A stretch of 33,300 nt of DNA from Candidatus Fermentibacteraceae bacterium (GCA_016744855.1 JADGDO010000013.1:1-33300); one strand, 5' to 3'. Positions 8,213-16,789 are shown, counted from the first letter of the stretch. A program made the numbers and translations. Notes: a model not told the origin generated them from the sequence alone.

Positions 8213-9687
8213 AAGTACTATTGATCTCTTCAAATCGGGAGAGGCATCCCTGGCCGGTTCCCCCTATCGGTGCCTGCTATGTTGCTTCAGGTCTTGAGCG
8301 GGAAGGTTACGAAGTTCAACTGCTGGACATGCTTTATGTCGATAACCCCTCATCCGAGATATCTGAAAGAGTCATAGGGTTCGCTCCGGATCTGGTGGGG
8401 GTATCAATCAGGAATATTGACAATCTTGATCAGCAGTCCTCCTTCTTTTATCTGGAAGATATAAAAAGAGATATCATCGATCCTGTCCGAAAAGCGACAT
8501 CCGTTCCACTCGTGATCGGAGGTTCAGCTGTAAGCATCATGCCCGAACGTATCATGGATTATCTAGATGTGAATTACGCCATACATGGGGAAGGCGAAAA
8601 CGCTTTTGTGGAATTCGCGCGTAACATCGAATCGGAATCGGATACCTCTCTGACCGAGGGACTTCTGTACAGGGATGATGGGAAGATCGTAAGGAATCCC
8701 GTTACTAGAATTGAGAATCTTAATGACCTTGCATTACCTCGGATATACAGGTGGCTCGATTGGAGTAGATACGGCCTGGATTATTCTCCGTACCCTGTTC
8801 AGACTAAGCGTGGCTGTGCGCTGAAATGCAGCTACTGTGTTTACAACGAAATTGAAGGCTTCAGATACAGATTAAGAGATCCAGTTAAAATCGTTGATGA
8901 GATCGAAGAAATTGTAGCGAATTGTAAGCCAAGTGTGATAGAATTCACCGATTCAACTTTCAATATTCCGCTGGATCATTCCATTGCCATCTGCAGGGAA
9001 ATTATAAGGAGGGGGATCAGAACTTCCTTCAATACCATGGGGATCAATCCGGGGGCCGTTACCGCAGAGCTTGCCGAACTGATGAGGGAAGCGAATTTTA
9101 TCGAGGTTTCCTGTACACCCGAATCAGGCTCTGAGAAAATGCTGAAAGCGCTGGGCAAGAATTTCACACTGGAAGCTGTTGAACGAGCCGCCAGTCTTTT
9201 AAGCAGCAACGGCATACCTGTTATCTGGTATTTTCTCTTCGGGGGGCCGGGTGAGGATGAGTCCACTATCAAAGAAACATTCAAGTTCATCGAAAACAAT
9301 ATCAGCAAACTGGATCTTGTCTTCATTACAAGTGGAATAAGAGTGCTTCAGGGAGCACCACTTTGCAGCTACGCTCTATCGACCGGTCAGATTACCAAAG
9401 ATTCGGATCTATTGAGGCCCATATGGCTTCAGCCGAAGGGAATCAGCAGAAAAAAAATGCTGTACATCATCAACCGGGAGATAATCACCCACCCGAACTA
9501 TATCAACCTTCAGGATAATTCGGAGGAAACCATTTTCTCTTACCTCCTTAAAAGGATTTACTCAATTTTCAGGCTGAAAGAACCTCTCTGGACTAATGTC
9601 ATGCGAAGGGATATTCTTTACAGAATAACAGGATATAATCGTTACAGATTGAGAAATCTGAAGAAGAAATACGAGGAAACTTTGTAA
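8209..9687 (+). CDS. B12-binding-domain radical SAM protein
   Basis: The 492-residue protein has the class B radical SAM layout. An N-terminal Rossmann-like cobalamin-binding domain covers about residues 1-140 (MKVLLISSN start, PPIGACYVASGLE, VIGGSAVSI, IHGEGE). The radical SAM core follows, with C203-x3-C207-x2-C210 in RGCALKCSYC, and further core motifs are EFTDSTFNI, SCTPESGSEKML and WYFLFGGPGED. The last ~100 residues form a basic helical tail. The canonical DxHxxG cobalamin-binding signature is not obvious, as in many family members. Such enzymes catalyse methyl transfers or radical rearrangements on lipids, peptides and natural products. Its ATG overlaps the stop of the FeeM-like gene by 4 nt, so it probably acts on the same product. 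A hairpin with a T-run follows 28 nt after the stop. Confidence 0.9.
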   Translation: MKVLLISSNRERHPWPVPPIGACYVASGLEREGYEVQLLDMLYVDNPSSEISERVIGFAPDLVGVSIRNIDNLDQQSSFFYLEDIKRDIIDPVRKATSVPLVIGGSAVSIMPERIMDYLDVNYAIHGEGENAFVEFARNIESESDTSLTEGLLYRDDGKIVRNPVTRIENLNDLALPRIYRWLDWSRYGLDYSPYPVQTKRGCALKCSYCVYNEIEGFRYRLRDPVKIVDEIEEIVANCKPSVIEFTDSTFNIPLDHSIAICREIIRRGIRTSFNTMGINPGAVTAELAELMREANFIEVSCTPESGSEKMLKALGKNFTLEAVERAASLLSSNGIPVIWYFLFGGPGEDESTIKETFKFIENNISKLDLVFITSGIRVLQGAPLCSYALSTGQITKDSDLLRPIWLQPKGISRKKMLYIINREIITHPNYINLQDNSEETIFSYLLKRIYSIFRLKEPLWTNVMRRDILYRITGYNRYRLRNLKKKYEETL

Positions 9688-9715
9688 GGATAGTTATCCT
9701 TCCGGCAGATACTGG

Positions 9716-9741
9716 TTGTGTTTATTAGCAAACACAATTTT
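9716..9741 (+). terminator. AT-rich terminator after the radical SAM operon
   Basis: TTGTGTTT (9716-9723) pairs perfectly with AAACACAA (9730-9737) around a 6-nt loop, then TTTT follows. The stem is weak in GC, so termination may be partial and allow some read-through into the FIST/kinase genes. Confidence 0.5.
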
Positions 9742-9798
9742 GAGTAAGGGTTTACCTGAGTTCATTTTGGAGAAATAGTAACTGTAAAGGAGGAGAAA

Positions 9799-11007
9799 AT
9801 GGCGTATATAGGTTTCAGCAGTGATACCGATTCTAAAAAAGTTGGCCGGGAAGCGGCCCTTGCGGCGAAGAGCCAGTTCAAAAGCAAGGAAACCACCACT
9901 TGGGTACTCGCCTTCTGCGGTGGGCGGCATGAAACAGACAGTGTTCTTGCGGGAATAAGGTTCGAACTGGGTGATGTTCCGATTTACGGTGGGGCAACAG
10001 CTGGAATTATTACGAATGATTCAATCGGATATACTGGCTACGAATGTGGCCTCACTGTATTCACCTCCGCTTCTCCAGTACCCGATGTAGTTGTAAATAA
10101 CGATCTTGAAGCGGGTGAATTCAACGCTGGAAAAGAGCTCGGTCTCGCCCTGGATGAGATAACTGTCGAAGGTGACACAGTGCTTATCTTCTATACGAAC
10201 CTTCGATCAATGCCACCTCCTGTACTATATACTGGCAGCACGTTGATGGACGGACTTTACGCCGGGCTTAAGAAAAGTACGGTGAATGTCATTGGTTCAG
10301 GTCTGGTTGGAGATTTTTCATTTTCACCCAGTTTTGTTTTTGATGGACGCAAGACTGTGAAACATTCTATCATAGGAATAGTTGTTCCCGGAGGTATAAC
10401 TCCGCATACAAGAATTATGCATGGCTGCAAACCTATCAGTTTGTTTAAGGAGATAACTAGAATCGATGGTCCTGTCCTTTACGAACTTGATGGCCGTCCC
10501 GCAGCGGATGTTTTTAGCGAAATGCTTGGGATAGACTCGAAAGAATTGTGCAATACAAAGAAACCTTTCATAGTTACTATAGGCAAGAAGTATGGAGAAC
10601 CATACGCCCCTTTCAATGAGCAGATGTATGTGAATCGTCTTGTTATTGATTCTGACCATGAAAAGGGCTCGGTAACGATCTTTGAAGCGGACTTTCAGCA
10701 GGGCGATATGGTACAGGTGATGTCACGAGACAATCAGTTGATGGTTGAATCGGTCGGTAGTGGTACAGCTGAGCTGATCGAAAATACTGACTTGGGGAAC
10801 TCGGAGTTCGCCCTGTATATTGACTGTGCGGGAAGAGCTTCCGGCTTTAGCGGTTCTGAGATCGAAGAGGCTGATGTCGTAAGGAAGACAATAGGTAAGA
10901 GCGTGCCATTCCTGGGTTTTTACTCGGGTGTGGAGATTGCACCCTTTCTTGGGCGTAGCCGTCCACTGGACTGGACAGGAGTTTTAACAATATTCACAAA
11001 TGGGTGA
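9799..11007 (+). CDS. FIST domain sensory protein
   Basis: The 402-residue protein fits the FIST_N/FIST_C architecture of signal-transduction sensors proposed to bind small ligands. FIST_N-type features are the early VLAFCGGRHETDSVLAGIR, PIYGGATAGI and the run to VIGSGLVGDF. The C-terminal half contains FALYIDCAGR and ends VPFLGFYSGVEIAPF then GVLTIFTNG, the expected FIST_C closing strands. There is no signal peptide, membrane segment or transmitter domain, so it is a stand-alone cytoplasmic sensor. The ATG follows AGGAGG at 9788-9793 with 5 nt spacing. The histidine kinase gene starts 3 nt after its stop, which strongly suggests that ligand binding here controls that kinase. Confidence 0.85.
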   Translation: MAYIGFSSDTDSKKVGREAALAAKSQFKSKETTTWVLAFCGGRHETDSVLAGIRFELGDVPIYGGATAGIITNDSIGYTGYECGLTVFTSASPVPDVVVNNDLEAGEFNAGKELGLALDEITVEGDTVLIFYTNLRSMPPPVLYTGSTLMDGLYAGLKKSTVNVIGSGLVGDFSFSPSFVFDGRKTVKHSIIGIVVPGGITPHTRIMHGCKPISLFKEITRIDGPVLYELDGRPAADVFSEMLGIDSKELCNTKKPFIVTIGKKYGEPYAPFNEQMYVNRLVIDSDHEKGSVTIFEADFQQGDMVQVMSRDNQLMVESVGSGTAELIENTDLGNSEFALYIDCAGRASGFSGSEIEEADVVRKTIGKSVPFLGFYSGVEIAPFLGRSRPLDWTGVLTIFTNG

Positions 11008-11010
11008 TCT

Positions 11011-13092
11011 ATGAATAGTATTCAAGCTGAGAGAGAATTTTATCATCGGCAGTGCGACGAACTTGGTCGACGGGTGTTGAGATTACAGCAGGAACTTACC
11101 GAAGTTCAAAAAGATGTCAGGCGATCCCGCACCACCAATTCCCTTATACTGAAAACGTACCATTTGATCAACAGTGATATCTCTGTAGAGAGCATTGAAA
11201 ATCATTTCTTCCAGGCCATTATGAGCAGCATGTCGGCCGATCGTGTTTTCATTCTTCGTTACGATGAGGTAGCTGATACTTTTACCTCAGAGTTCACATC
11301 TGGTTTAATGAAAGATGTTAAGCCGGTAATCAAGTTACCGGGCAGGGCACCTGACTTTTTATTCGTAAACTCGAAAACAGAGCCTGACGCTATTGCAAGT
11401 ACTCTATGCAGCGCAATTGAATTACCATACATACTGTGGTCGTTCAACCGGCACGAAGGTGTTGCCCTTCTGATCGGCAACAACAGTGAGGATAAAATAT
11501 ACCGTTTCCCCTTTGAGGATAAAGACCGTAGCATTGTTGAAAGCTCTCTGAGTGTATTCACTGATATTGTAGGACGCAAAAAGGCTGAAAAGGCTTTGCT
11601 GAAATCGGAGGGAAGGTATCGCAGGCTTGTTGAGTCCTCACCAGAATCCATCTTTATCTTCAATGACAATAATCTCACCTTCGCCAACAATGCAGGGATA
11701 AGGCTTCTCGGAGCGGAAGGTCCGGACGAAATCAATGGAAAACCACTTCAGGATTTTATCCATCCTGATGATTACGAATTCGTAGTGGATTCAATAACCG
11801 AAATGCTTTTGAATCATCATGAAATCCCTCTTACTGAGAGAAGATTCAGAAGGGTCGACGGCTCCGTTGTTGATGTCGAGATGGTAGCCATACCCTTTAC
11901 TCACCCAGACAGGCTCGGGGTTCAGATCGTTGCACTTGATATTTCTGAACGCAAGAAGATTGAGGTAGAATTCTTAAGAGTCGAGAGAATAGAATCCATC
12001 GGTGTGCTTGCTGGAGGGATCGCGCACGATTTCAACAACATATTGACAGGAATACTGGGAAATATTGACCTGGCAAGGATGTTTTCGCCACCGGAAGGTG
12101 AAGCTATAAGGTATCTAGGCAATGCACAGCAAGCAGCGACCAGGGCTAAAGAGCTAACTTTCAAGCTTCTTACATTCTCCAAAGGGGGGGAGCCTCTCAA
12201 GGCAACTACCTTAATTTCGGAGATAATCACTGATTCAGTTAAATTCATTCTTAGCGGTTCGAATATTAGTTTTAAGTACAGACAACCTGATGATCTCTGG
12301 GCTGTTGATGTCGATGTGGTGCAATTCAGACAGGTCATCGAGAATTTAACAGTCAACGCCCATCAGTCGATGCCCGACGGTGGTCTTTTCACCATTACAG
12401 CAGAGAATGTAATGGGAAATACGGTACCCGTTGTCTTAGAGAAAGAAAGAAAGTTCGTAAAGGTGACAGTAAATGATCAGGGAACAGGTATTTCTGAAGA
12501 AAACCTTCAGAGGATATTCGATCCATACTTCACAACTAAGGACAAAGGAAGCGGTTTGGGTCTTGCTACTTCCTATTCAATAATTAAAAAACATGATGGA
12601 TTGATAACTGTTGAGTCTGAGCCAGGGCATGGCACAACATTTTTTATCTACGTTCCGGCAACAGATAAAACACCGCAGGTTGAGCCCGACAATGAGGAAT
12701 CTCCAAAGATTGGTAAAGGCAGAATACTGATAATGGATGATGAAGAAATGGTAAGTGTGGTCGCCGTTGAAATGCTGCGCAGTTTGGGTTTTGAGGCATC
12801 TGCTGTTCGGGAAGGGCAGGAGGCAATTGATGCTTATAAAGCTGCAAAAGAATCAGATAAACCGTTCGATGCAGTTATTATGGACCTGACTGTACCGGGA
12901 GGGATGGGAGGAGAGAAGGCAATAGTAAAACTCCTTGAAATCGATCCTGATGTTAAGGCAATTGTGTCAAGTGGTTACTCAAACAACCCTATACTTGCTG
13001 ATTATTCTAACTATGGATTCATGGGTTTCATTGCTAAACCGTTCAGTCTAAGTGACTTGAGTGATGGTTTGTTCAAAGTGCTGAATATCTGA
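11011..13092 (+). CDS. Hybrid histidine kinase: GAF-like, PAS, kinase, receiver
   Basis: The 693-residue cytoplasmic protein starts with a coiled-coil helix (about 5-40) and a GAF-like domain (about 45-190). A PAS domain (about 200-315, ESSPESIFIFND start) comes next. The dimerisation/phosphoacceptor helix has H339 in GGIAHDFNNILTGILGNI. The ATPase domain shows an N-box (ENLTVNAHQ, about 444-452), a G1 box (DQGTGI), FDPYFTTK and a G2 box (GSGLGLAT). The receiver (about 570-693) has acidic D576/D577, phosphoacceptor D625 and K676. All key residues for autophosphorylation and intramolecular phosphotransfer are present. No membrane segments are predicted, so input must come from the GAF/PAS domains or the FIST protein encoded just upstream. 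There is no DNA-binding output domain, so a separate effector lies elsewhere. Confidence 0.92.
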   Translation: MNSIQAEREFYHRQCDELGRRVLRLQQELTEVQKDVRRSRTTNSLILKTYHLINSDISVESIENHFFQAIMSSMSADRVFILRYDEVADTFTSEFTSGLMKDVKPVIKLPGRAPDFLFVNSKTEPDAIASTLCSAIELPYILWSFNRHEGVALLIGNNSEDKIYRFPFEDKDRSIVESSLSVFTDIVGRKKAEKALLKSEGRYRRLVESSPESIFIFNDNNLTFANNAGIRLLGAEGPDEINGKPLQDFIHPDDYEFVVDSITEMLLNHHEIPLTERRFRRVDGSVVDVEMVAIPFTHPDRLGVQIVALDISERKKIEVEFLRVERIESIGVLAGGIAHDFNNILTGILGNIDLARMFSPPEGEAIRYLGNAQQAATRAKELTFKLLTFSKGGEPLKATTLISEIITDSVKFILSGSNISFKYRQPDDLWAVDVDVVQFRQVIENLTVNAHQSMPDGGLFTITAENVMGNTVPVVLEKERKFVKVTVNDQGTGISEENLQRIFDPYFTTKDKGSGLGLATSYSIIKKHDGLITVESEPGHGTTFFIYVPATDKTPQVEPDNEESPKIGKGRILIMDDEEMVSVVAVEMLRSLGFEASAVREGQEAIDAYKAAKESDKPFDAVIMDLTVPGGMGGEKAIVKLLEIDPDVKAIVSSGYSNNPILADYSNYGFMGFIAKPFSLSDLSDGLFKVLNI

Positions 13093-13304
13093 TTCAGATT
13101 AAGAGGATTGGATCTTTTACAATGCCCTGACCTCTTATTCGTCCCGATAAAACTCCGATACCTACCTTCAGAACTTCAAGAGATTATTCAAAGTTAAGTA
13201 TACAACTCAAGTTTTTTTGTGGATTCAGTGACTGCCCCTTGCCTGCTTAGTGCAGACATAGGGCCGCGCTGTGTGGGTTAATCAGAAAATGGTGTGTTCG
13301 GTAA

Positions 13305-13742
13305 TCACTTGCCCAGAGATATAGAGATCGGAGTTGCATTTCCGATGTTGTCGCTTACGGGGCAGCGTTCTTCAACCACTTTTGCCCACTCATTCAGGGT
13401 TTCTTCACTCGCAGTGGTGTTGGGGCGGATTTTTACTTTGATGTGCTGGAATCCTGTTCTTTCATCAGAGGGCTGACCTAAAAATTTTGCAGGGTTCAAC
13501 CCGCCTTCGATGTCAATTTTCATCCCCTTGAAGTCGAAGCCCATTTCTTTGGCAACAATATGTCCAACAACATTAAGGCAACCGGAGAGGGCTCCGAGCA
13601 GATATTCCACCGGATTTGCTCCATTGTTACTGCCTCCGAGTGCTGCTGGTTCATCGATTATCATCTGGAAATTTCTTGCCTTAACCACTGTTCTGGTTGC
13701 GCTCTCGCATGTGGCGCTTATGCTGAAATTCATGTTCTTCAT
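13305..13742 (-). CDS. OsmC/Ohr-family protein
   Basis: The 145-residue product matches the OsmC family of thiol-dependent hydroperoxide reductases and relatives. Seen are ARNFQMIIDEP, GGSNNGANPVEYLLGALSGC with the first conserved Cys at 55, a long central helix, and ERCPVSDNI with the second conserved Cys at 127. Both cysteines of the redox pair are therefore present. The sequence resembles the YhfA-like branch more than Ohr. The ATG at 13742 follows AGGAG with 7 nt spacing on the minus strand. It is transcribed alone, convergent with the histidine kinase gene. The likely role is cytoplasmic peroxide or sulfur-compound detoxification. Confidence 0.88.
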   Translation of the reverse strand: MKNMNFSISATCESATRTVVKARNFQMIIDEPAALGGSNNGANPVEYLLGALSGCLNVVGHIVAKEMGFDFKGMKIDIEGGLNPAKFLGQPSDERTGFQHIKVKIRPNTTASEETLNEWAKVVEERCPVSDNIGNATPISISLGK

Positions 13743-13985
13743 TTATGGACTCCTATAGGAAAAGTGTTAAACTACTGGAACAGAATTATCTAATTCTGTT
13801 GTGCAACATTTACAGGTAGACTTGCTAATAGTTCCCGTGTTTTTCCGGCGGCTTTGAAGAATGCAGAGTGAAAGGTATCAGTTTGCTGAATAGGCAAATA
13901 GAGACAGAACATCTCACAGAAAAATCGGGAAAAGGGTTAGGTTCAAATAGGTGTGTTCCGGTCCAGCTCTTGATTTAGTTTTTGT

Positions 13986-14226
13986 TTACCTTTTGAAGAT
14001 GGGTAACAGGAAAAGCAAACTCAAGACCACAACCCAGGTAGCGCTATTATCCTTCTCTTTACCAGGGATTTGATTCAGGCCATTCATTTTTCTGACAGTG
14101 TGGCTTGATCTGATACCCTTGCTGCTGTTGCATGAAATGCAAGCTGGGAAGAGGTTTCCCACAGAGGTAGCATTTACCATCGGTCTTAGTATAGATCAGT
14201 TTTTTCTGCTTTGTCGTAAAACTCAT
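13986..14226 (-). pseudogene. HNH endonuclease gene disabled by an internal deletion
   Basis: An ATG at 14226 with a good AAAGGAG site 6 nt upstream begins MSFTTKQKKLIYTKTDGKCY then LCGKPL, the usual N-terminal half of a compact HNH nuclease (first zinc-type C-x2-C). That frame ends after 55 codons in unrelated sequence. The next frame carries the second half, NLFPACISCNSSKGIRS, the N-x-x-P-x-C-x2-CN-x2-K end of the HNH fold. The middle of the motif (the DH and GG segment) is absent, and the halves meet around GGGAAACCTCTT in different frames. The simplest reading is a deletion of roughly 25-30 codons plus a frameshift. The second frame ends in a hydrophobic stretch (WVVVLSLLFLLPI). Promoter and ribosome binding site look intact, so decay may be recent. 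Confidence 0.7.
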
Positions 14227-14257
14227 TTCGTACTCCTTTAAGTTATGTGCTAAAATC

Positions 14258-14291
14258 TAACATTGACATGTTAAAAAACATAACGTATTCT
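14258..14291 (+). promoter_or_regulatory. Promoter with overlapping palindromic operator for the toxin-antitoxin operon
   Basis: TTGACA at 14263-14268 and TATTCT at 14286-14291 are spaced 17 nt. The perfect inverted repeat TAACAT-TGAC-ATGTTA (14258-14273) covers the -35 box. It lies between the antitoxin gene, whose N-terminus is a Cro/C1-type HTH, and the divergent HNH remnant. Autorepression by the antitoxin is the natural inference. Confidence 0.65.
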
Positions 14292-14319
14292 TCGTCAACA
14301 CCTTTGGGAGGAGTAAGAG

Positions 14320-15081
14320 ATGAAGATTGGTCTGAGTATCAAGAGACTCAGGGAGAAACTTGGTATGCGACAGGAAGATATTGCGAAACAGGTTGGTCTT
14401 AGTCGAAGTACCATTGCTCAGATAGAAGGGGACAGACGCAGGGTAACTGTTGAGGAACTGGTTTTATTTGGGAGGGCAATGAATGTCTCTATTGAACACT
14501 TGGTTAACCCAGAGCTCTATCCTGACGAGGTCGTTGAACCTTCAAGTAGCGAGAATGAAGTTAGTTGCCACGAAAGAATCAGTATTCCTCAGAACAATTA
14601 TGACAAATTCAAGGAGGTGTTGCTTTACATCCTCACTAAAGTCGGGGCACAACCCAACATCGGAGAGACTGTTCTGTACAAACTTCTCTATTTTGTAGAC
14701 TTCAATTATTATGAAAAGTACGAGGAACAGCTTATCGGAGCAACCTACATTAAAAACACCTACGGACCTACTCCAACACATTTTCACAGGCTTGTCGATG
14801 AAATGATACAGGAAGGCAGCCTTGCTCGAGTATCAAATGAATACTTCAATTACCCACAGACAAAGTATCTACCGCGTATTGAACCCGATATGAAAGCATT
14901 CACGGCAAATGAGCTTGAAGTGATCAACGATGTTATAAGGAGATTGGGTAAACTGAACGCCAGTCGGATCAGCGAGTACTCTCACAAGGATATTCCATGG
15001 ATGACAGCACAGGAAGGTAAGCAAATTGAGTATGAATCTGTTTTTTACAGAACACCGGAGTATTCGGTAAGAGAGGACTGA
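14320..15081 (+). CDS. HTH-Panacea domain antitoxin (DUF4065)
   Basis: The 253-residue protein has an XRE/Cro-type helix-turn-helix (about 5-62, QEDIAKQVGLSRSTIAQIEG) and a short linker. A Panacea (DUF4065, SocA-like) domain follows from about residue 93 to 235, marked by YKLLYFVDFNYY, a GATYIKNTYGPTP segment and SEYSHKDIPW. Panacea domains are antitoxin modules found with many unrelated toxins; with a fused HTH they also repress their own operon. The ATG has a GGAGGAG site upstream. The RelE-like toxin gene starts 7 nt after the stop. The protein is expected to bind and neutralise the toxin and to bind the palindrome at 14258-14273. Confidence 0.88.
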   Translation: MKIGLSIKRLREKLGMRQEDIAKQVGLSRSTIAQIEGDRRRVTVEELVLFGRAMNVSIEHLVNPELYPDEVVEPSSSENEVSCHERISIPQNNYDKFKEVLLYILTKVGAQPNIGETVLYKLLYFVDFNYYEKYEEQLIGATYIKNTYGPTPTHFHRLVDEMIQEGSLARVSNEYFNYPQTKYLPRIEPDMKAFTANELEVINDVIRRLGKLNASRISEYSHKDIPWMTAQEGKQIEYESVFYRTPEYSVRED

Positions 15082-15088
15082 CGGGGCA

Positions 15089-15487
15089 ATGAAAATCCAA
15101 GGTATTCAACGTATAACACAGCATAAAGCCTTTGAAAAGGAGTTAAGAAGGCTTGGCAGGAAGTACAAAACAATACCTGAGGATCTGCTCACATTCATTA
15201 ACGTATCTGTCCGGGCTGTTCATCTTTTGGGGCAGAAACCCGAAGATATGGGACACTTTCCGATTCAAGGCCTTGGTATTGAAAACCACTGTTGTTTCAT
15301 CGCGAAAAGGTTTACTTGCAAAAGTTTGAAGGGGAAGGGTTCAAAGTCTGGAATCAGAGTCGTATACCGGTTTGAGAAGAATACTTTGGATCTGCTGTTA
15401 ATTGAGTTGTTTCACAAGAATGATAAGAAGTTGCCCGACCTGGATCGAGTAAAATCAATACTTGAATTGGACTATACCGATAAATGA
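15089..15487 (+). CDS. RelE/ParE-superfamily toxin paired with Panacea antitoxin
   Basis: The 132-residue basic protein has the RelE-like pattern. An N-terminal helix is rich in Lys/Arg (AFEKELRRLGRKYK). Strands follow around KSGIRVVYRFEKNTLDLLLI, then ELFHKNDKKLPDLDRVKSIL, matching the family's 'R-x-x-Y ... E-x-F/Y-x-K-x-D/K' end. RelE-type toxins cleave mRNA on the ribosome, while ParE types block gyrase; the sequence alone does not decide which. A central Cys-containing insert (NHCCFIAKRFTCK) is unusual and makes it longer than the ~95-residue canonical RelE. Its position 7 nt downstream of the antitoxin indicates a two-gene operon. Confidence 0.8.
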   Translation: MKIQGIQRITQHKAFEKELRRLGRKYKTIPEDLLTFINVSVRAVHLLGQKPEDMGHFPIQGLGIENHCCFIAKRFTCKSLKGKGSKSGIRVVYRFEKNTLDLLLIELFHKNDKKLPDLDRVKSILELDYTDK

Positions 15488-15640
15488 TAACTAATGAGCT
15501 TTATAGTAATGTCTTAGCTTTGCAATAGCTTCACAGATGAAAGACAATCTAGTCAGACGCTGGCCAATACAGCGTAGAAGTCTCCACTGTTTACGTAACA
15601 TGAAAATTATTGATTGAGCGAATACCTCTGAAATCATTCA

Positions 15641-15674
15641 GGGGCCGCGTGTTTTTCGCGACCCCATCTTTTTT
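15641..15674 (+). terminator. Terminator downstream of the toxin gene
   Basis: GGGGCCGCG (15641-15649) pairs with CGCGACCCC (15657-15665), with one internal C/A mismatch and a T-rich loop. ATCTTTTTT follows. It lies 153 nt after the toxin stop and also insulates the LRR gene, which ends on the other strand at 15783. Confidence 0.85.
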
Positions 15675-15782
15675 CATTGCTGGAAAGTAATCAGTTTTGC
15701 CAGATGCCTTTCTGAGTGTATCTGTTCTTACAAGACAGGTATGAATGGCTGATTCATGCTTTTTTTAACTGAATCAACTTAG

Positions 15783-16538
15783 CTATTCCTGTAACTCAAC
15801 AGCGCATCCTCTGCTTTTCAAGAAATCTACTATTTCCATTTGATTATTTGCCTCAAGATTTGATCGGTTTAGATAAACCTCTTTCAGGCAATCAAGTTCT
15901 TTAAGAACAGAGTAATCCTTGATATCTTCATGATCCCAAATATTGAGATCTTCGAGATTCTTCATTGCGCTCAAAAATGAGATGTCTTCTAATGTGCTGT
16001 TGCAGCCATCATCAGCTATTGCAAGTGCTTTGAGGTTTACAAGAGGAGTGAGAAAATCGATTGTGCTGATGGGAATGTTATCAATACAGAGTTCTTCCAG
16101 AGCTGTAAACTTTGCAAGCTCTTTGATTGTGCCTTCTTCCTCGAGTGAAAAACGCCAGTTGTCACTTAGATCAAGGGATCTTAGAGATCGCATACACTGA
16201 AGTGGATTCAGCGTGGTGATGTTTTCATTATCAGAAAGAAAAAGTGAAACAAGGTTATCAAGTTCAGCTATTTCCACCAGATCCTTGTCTTCTATTCCCG
16301 AATTCCGCACTTCAAGACTTTTAAGCCATGGTATTTCTTTTGAGAGATTCTCTGGTATTTCATCTGGGGAGATTGTCAGGTGATTAAGATTTTTCAGATT
16401 ATGAAGACCTGTCAAATCTTCTGCAGATAGTTCGATATTTTCAATGCCGTTAATGTGATCTTGAGTAATCTTTTCATCCTCAGCCAGATTCAACTCTGAG
16501 CTGATTTCTTCCTCAAGTTCGGTACTAAAATAAAGCAT
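15783..16538 (-). CDS. Leucine-rich-repeat protein
   Basis: The 251-residue protein is built of irregular leucine-rich repeats of about 22-25 residues, of the kind seen in internalin-like proteins. Units include LHNLKNLNHLTIS, LDNLVSLFLSDNENI, MRSLRSLDLSDNW, FTALEELCIDNIPI, LVNLKALAIADDG and MKNLEDLNIWDHEDI. An acidic N-terminal ~45 residues precede them. There is no signal peptide, membrane anchor or enzymatic domain, so it is probably an intracellular binding protein. The ATG has AAAGGAG upstream on the minus strand. It is transcribed alone. A tail fragment of a close paralogue survives at 5736-5838, showing that the family was duplicated in this genome. Confidence 0.88.
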   Translation of the reverse strand: MLYFSTELEEEISSELNLAEDEKITQDHINGIENIELSAEDLTGLHNLKNLNHLTISPDEIPENLSKEIPWLKSLEVRNSGIEDKDLVEIAELDNLVSLFLSDNENITTLNPLQCMRSLRSLDLSDNWRFSLEEEGTIKELAKFTALEELCIDNIPISTIDFLTPLVNLKALAIADDGCNSTLEDISFLSAMKNLEDLNIWDHEDIKDYSVLKELDCLKEVYLNRSNLEANNQMEIVDFLKSRGCAVELQE

Positions 16539-16789
16539 TATTCTCCTTTACTTTTTCCAGGTTTGCAGTTTATTATTTGCATCATGCATTGTTTGAGTGG
16601 CCGAAGAATAACTATTAAGTGCATCAATGTCTACAAGCAAATCTATGCTTCAATAGATTGAAATCAACAGAGATCTACAATGAAATGGTAAGCGAAATCG
16701 CAGCATTAGATTCTCTGAAGTAACCTTCTCCACCTGCTATTCAATATATTCACATTCCTGAATAATTTATTGCAGAAAGGTGTTGTCTG

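Noticed and set aside
11259-12356. Long minus-strand frames inside the histidine kinase gene
   Set aside because: The plus-strand kinase has complete domains, so these are shadows of its codon bias.
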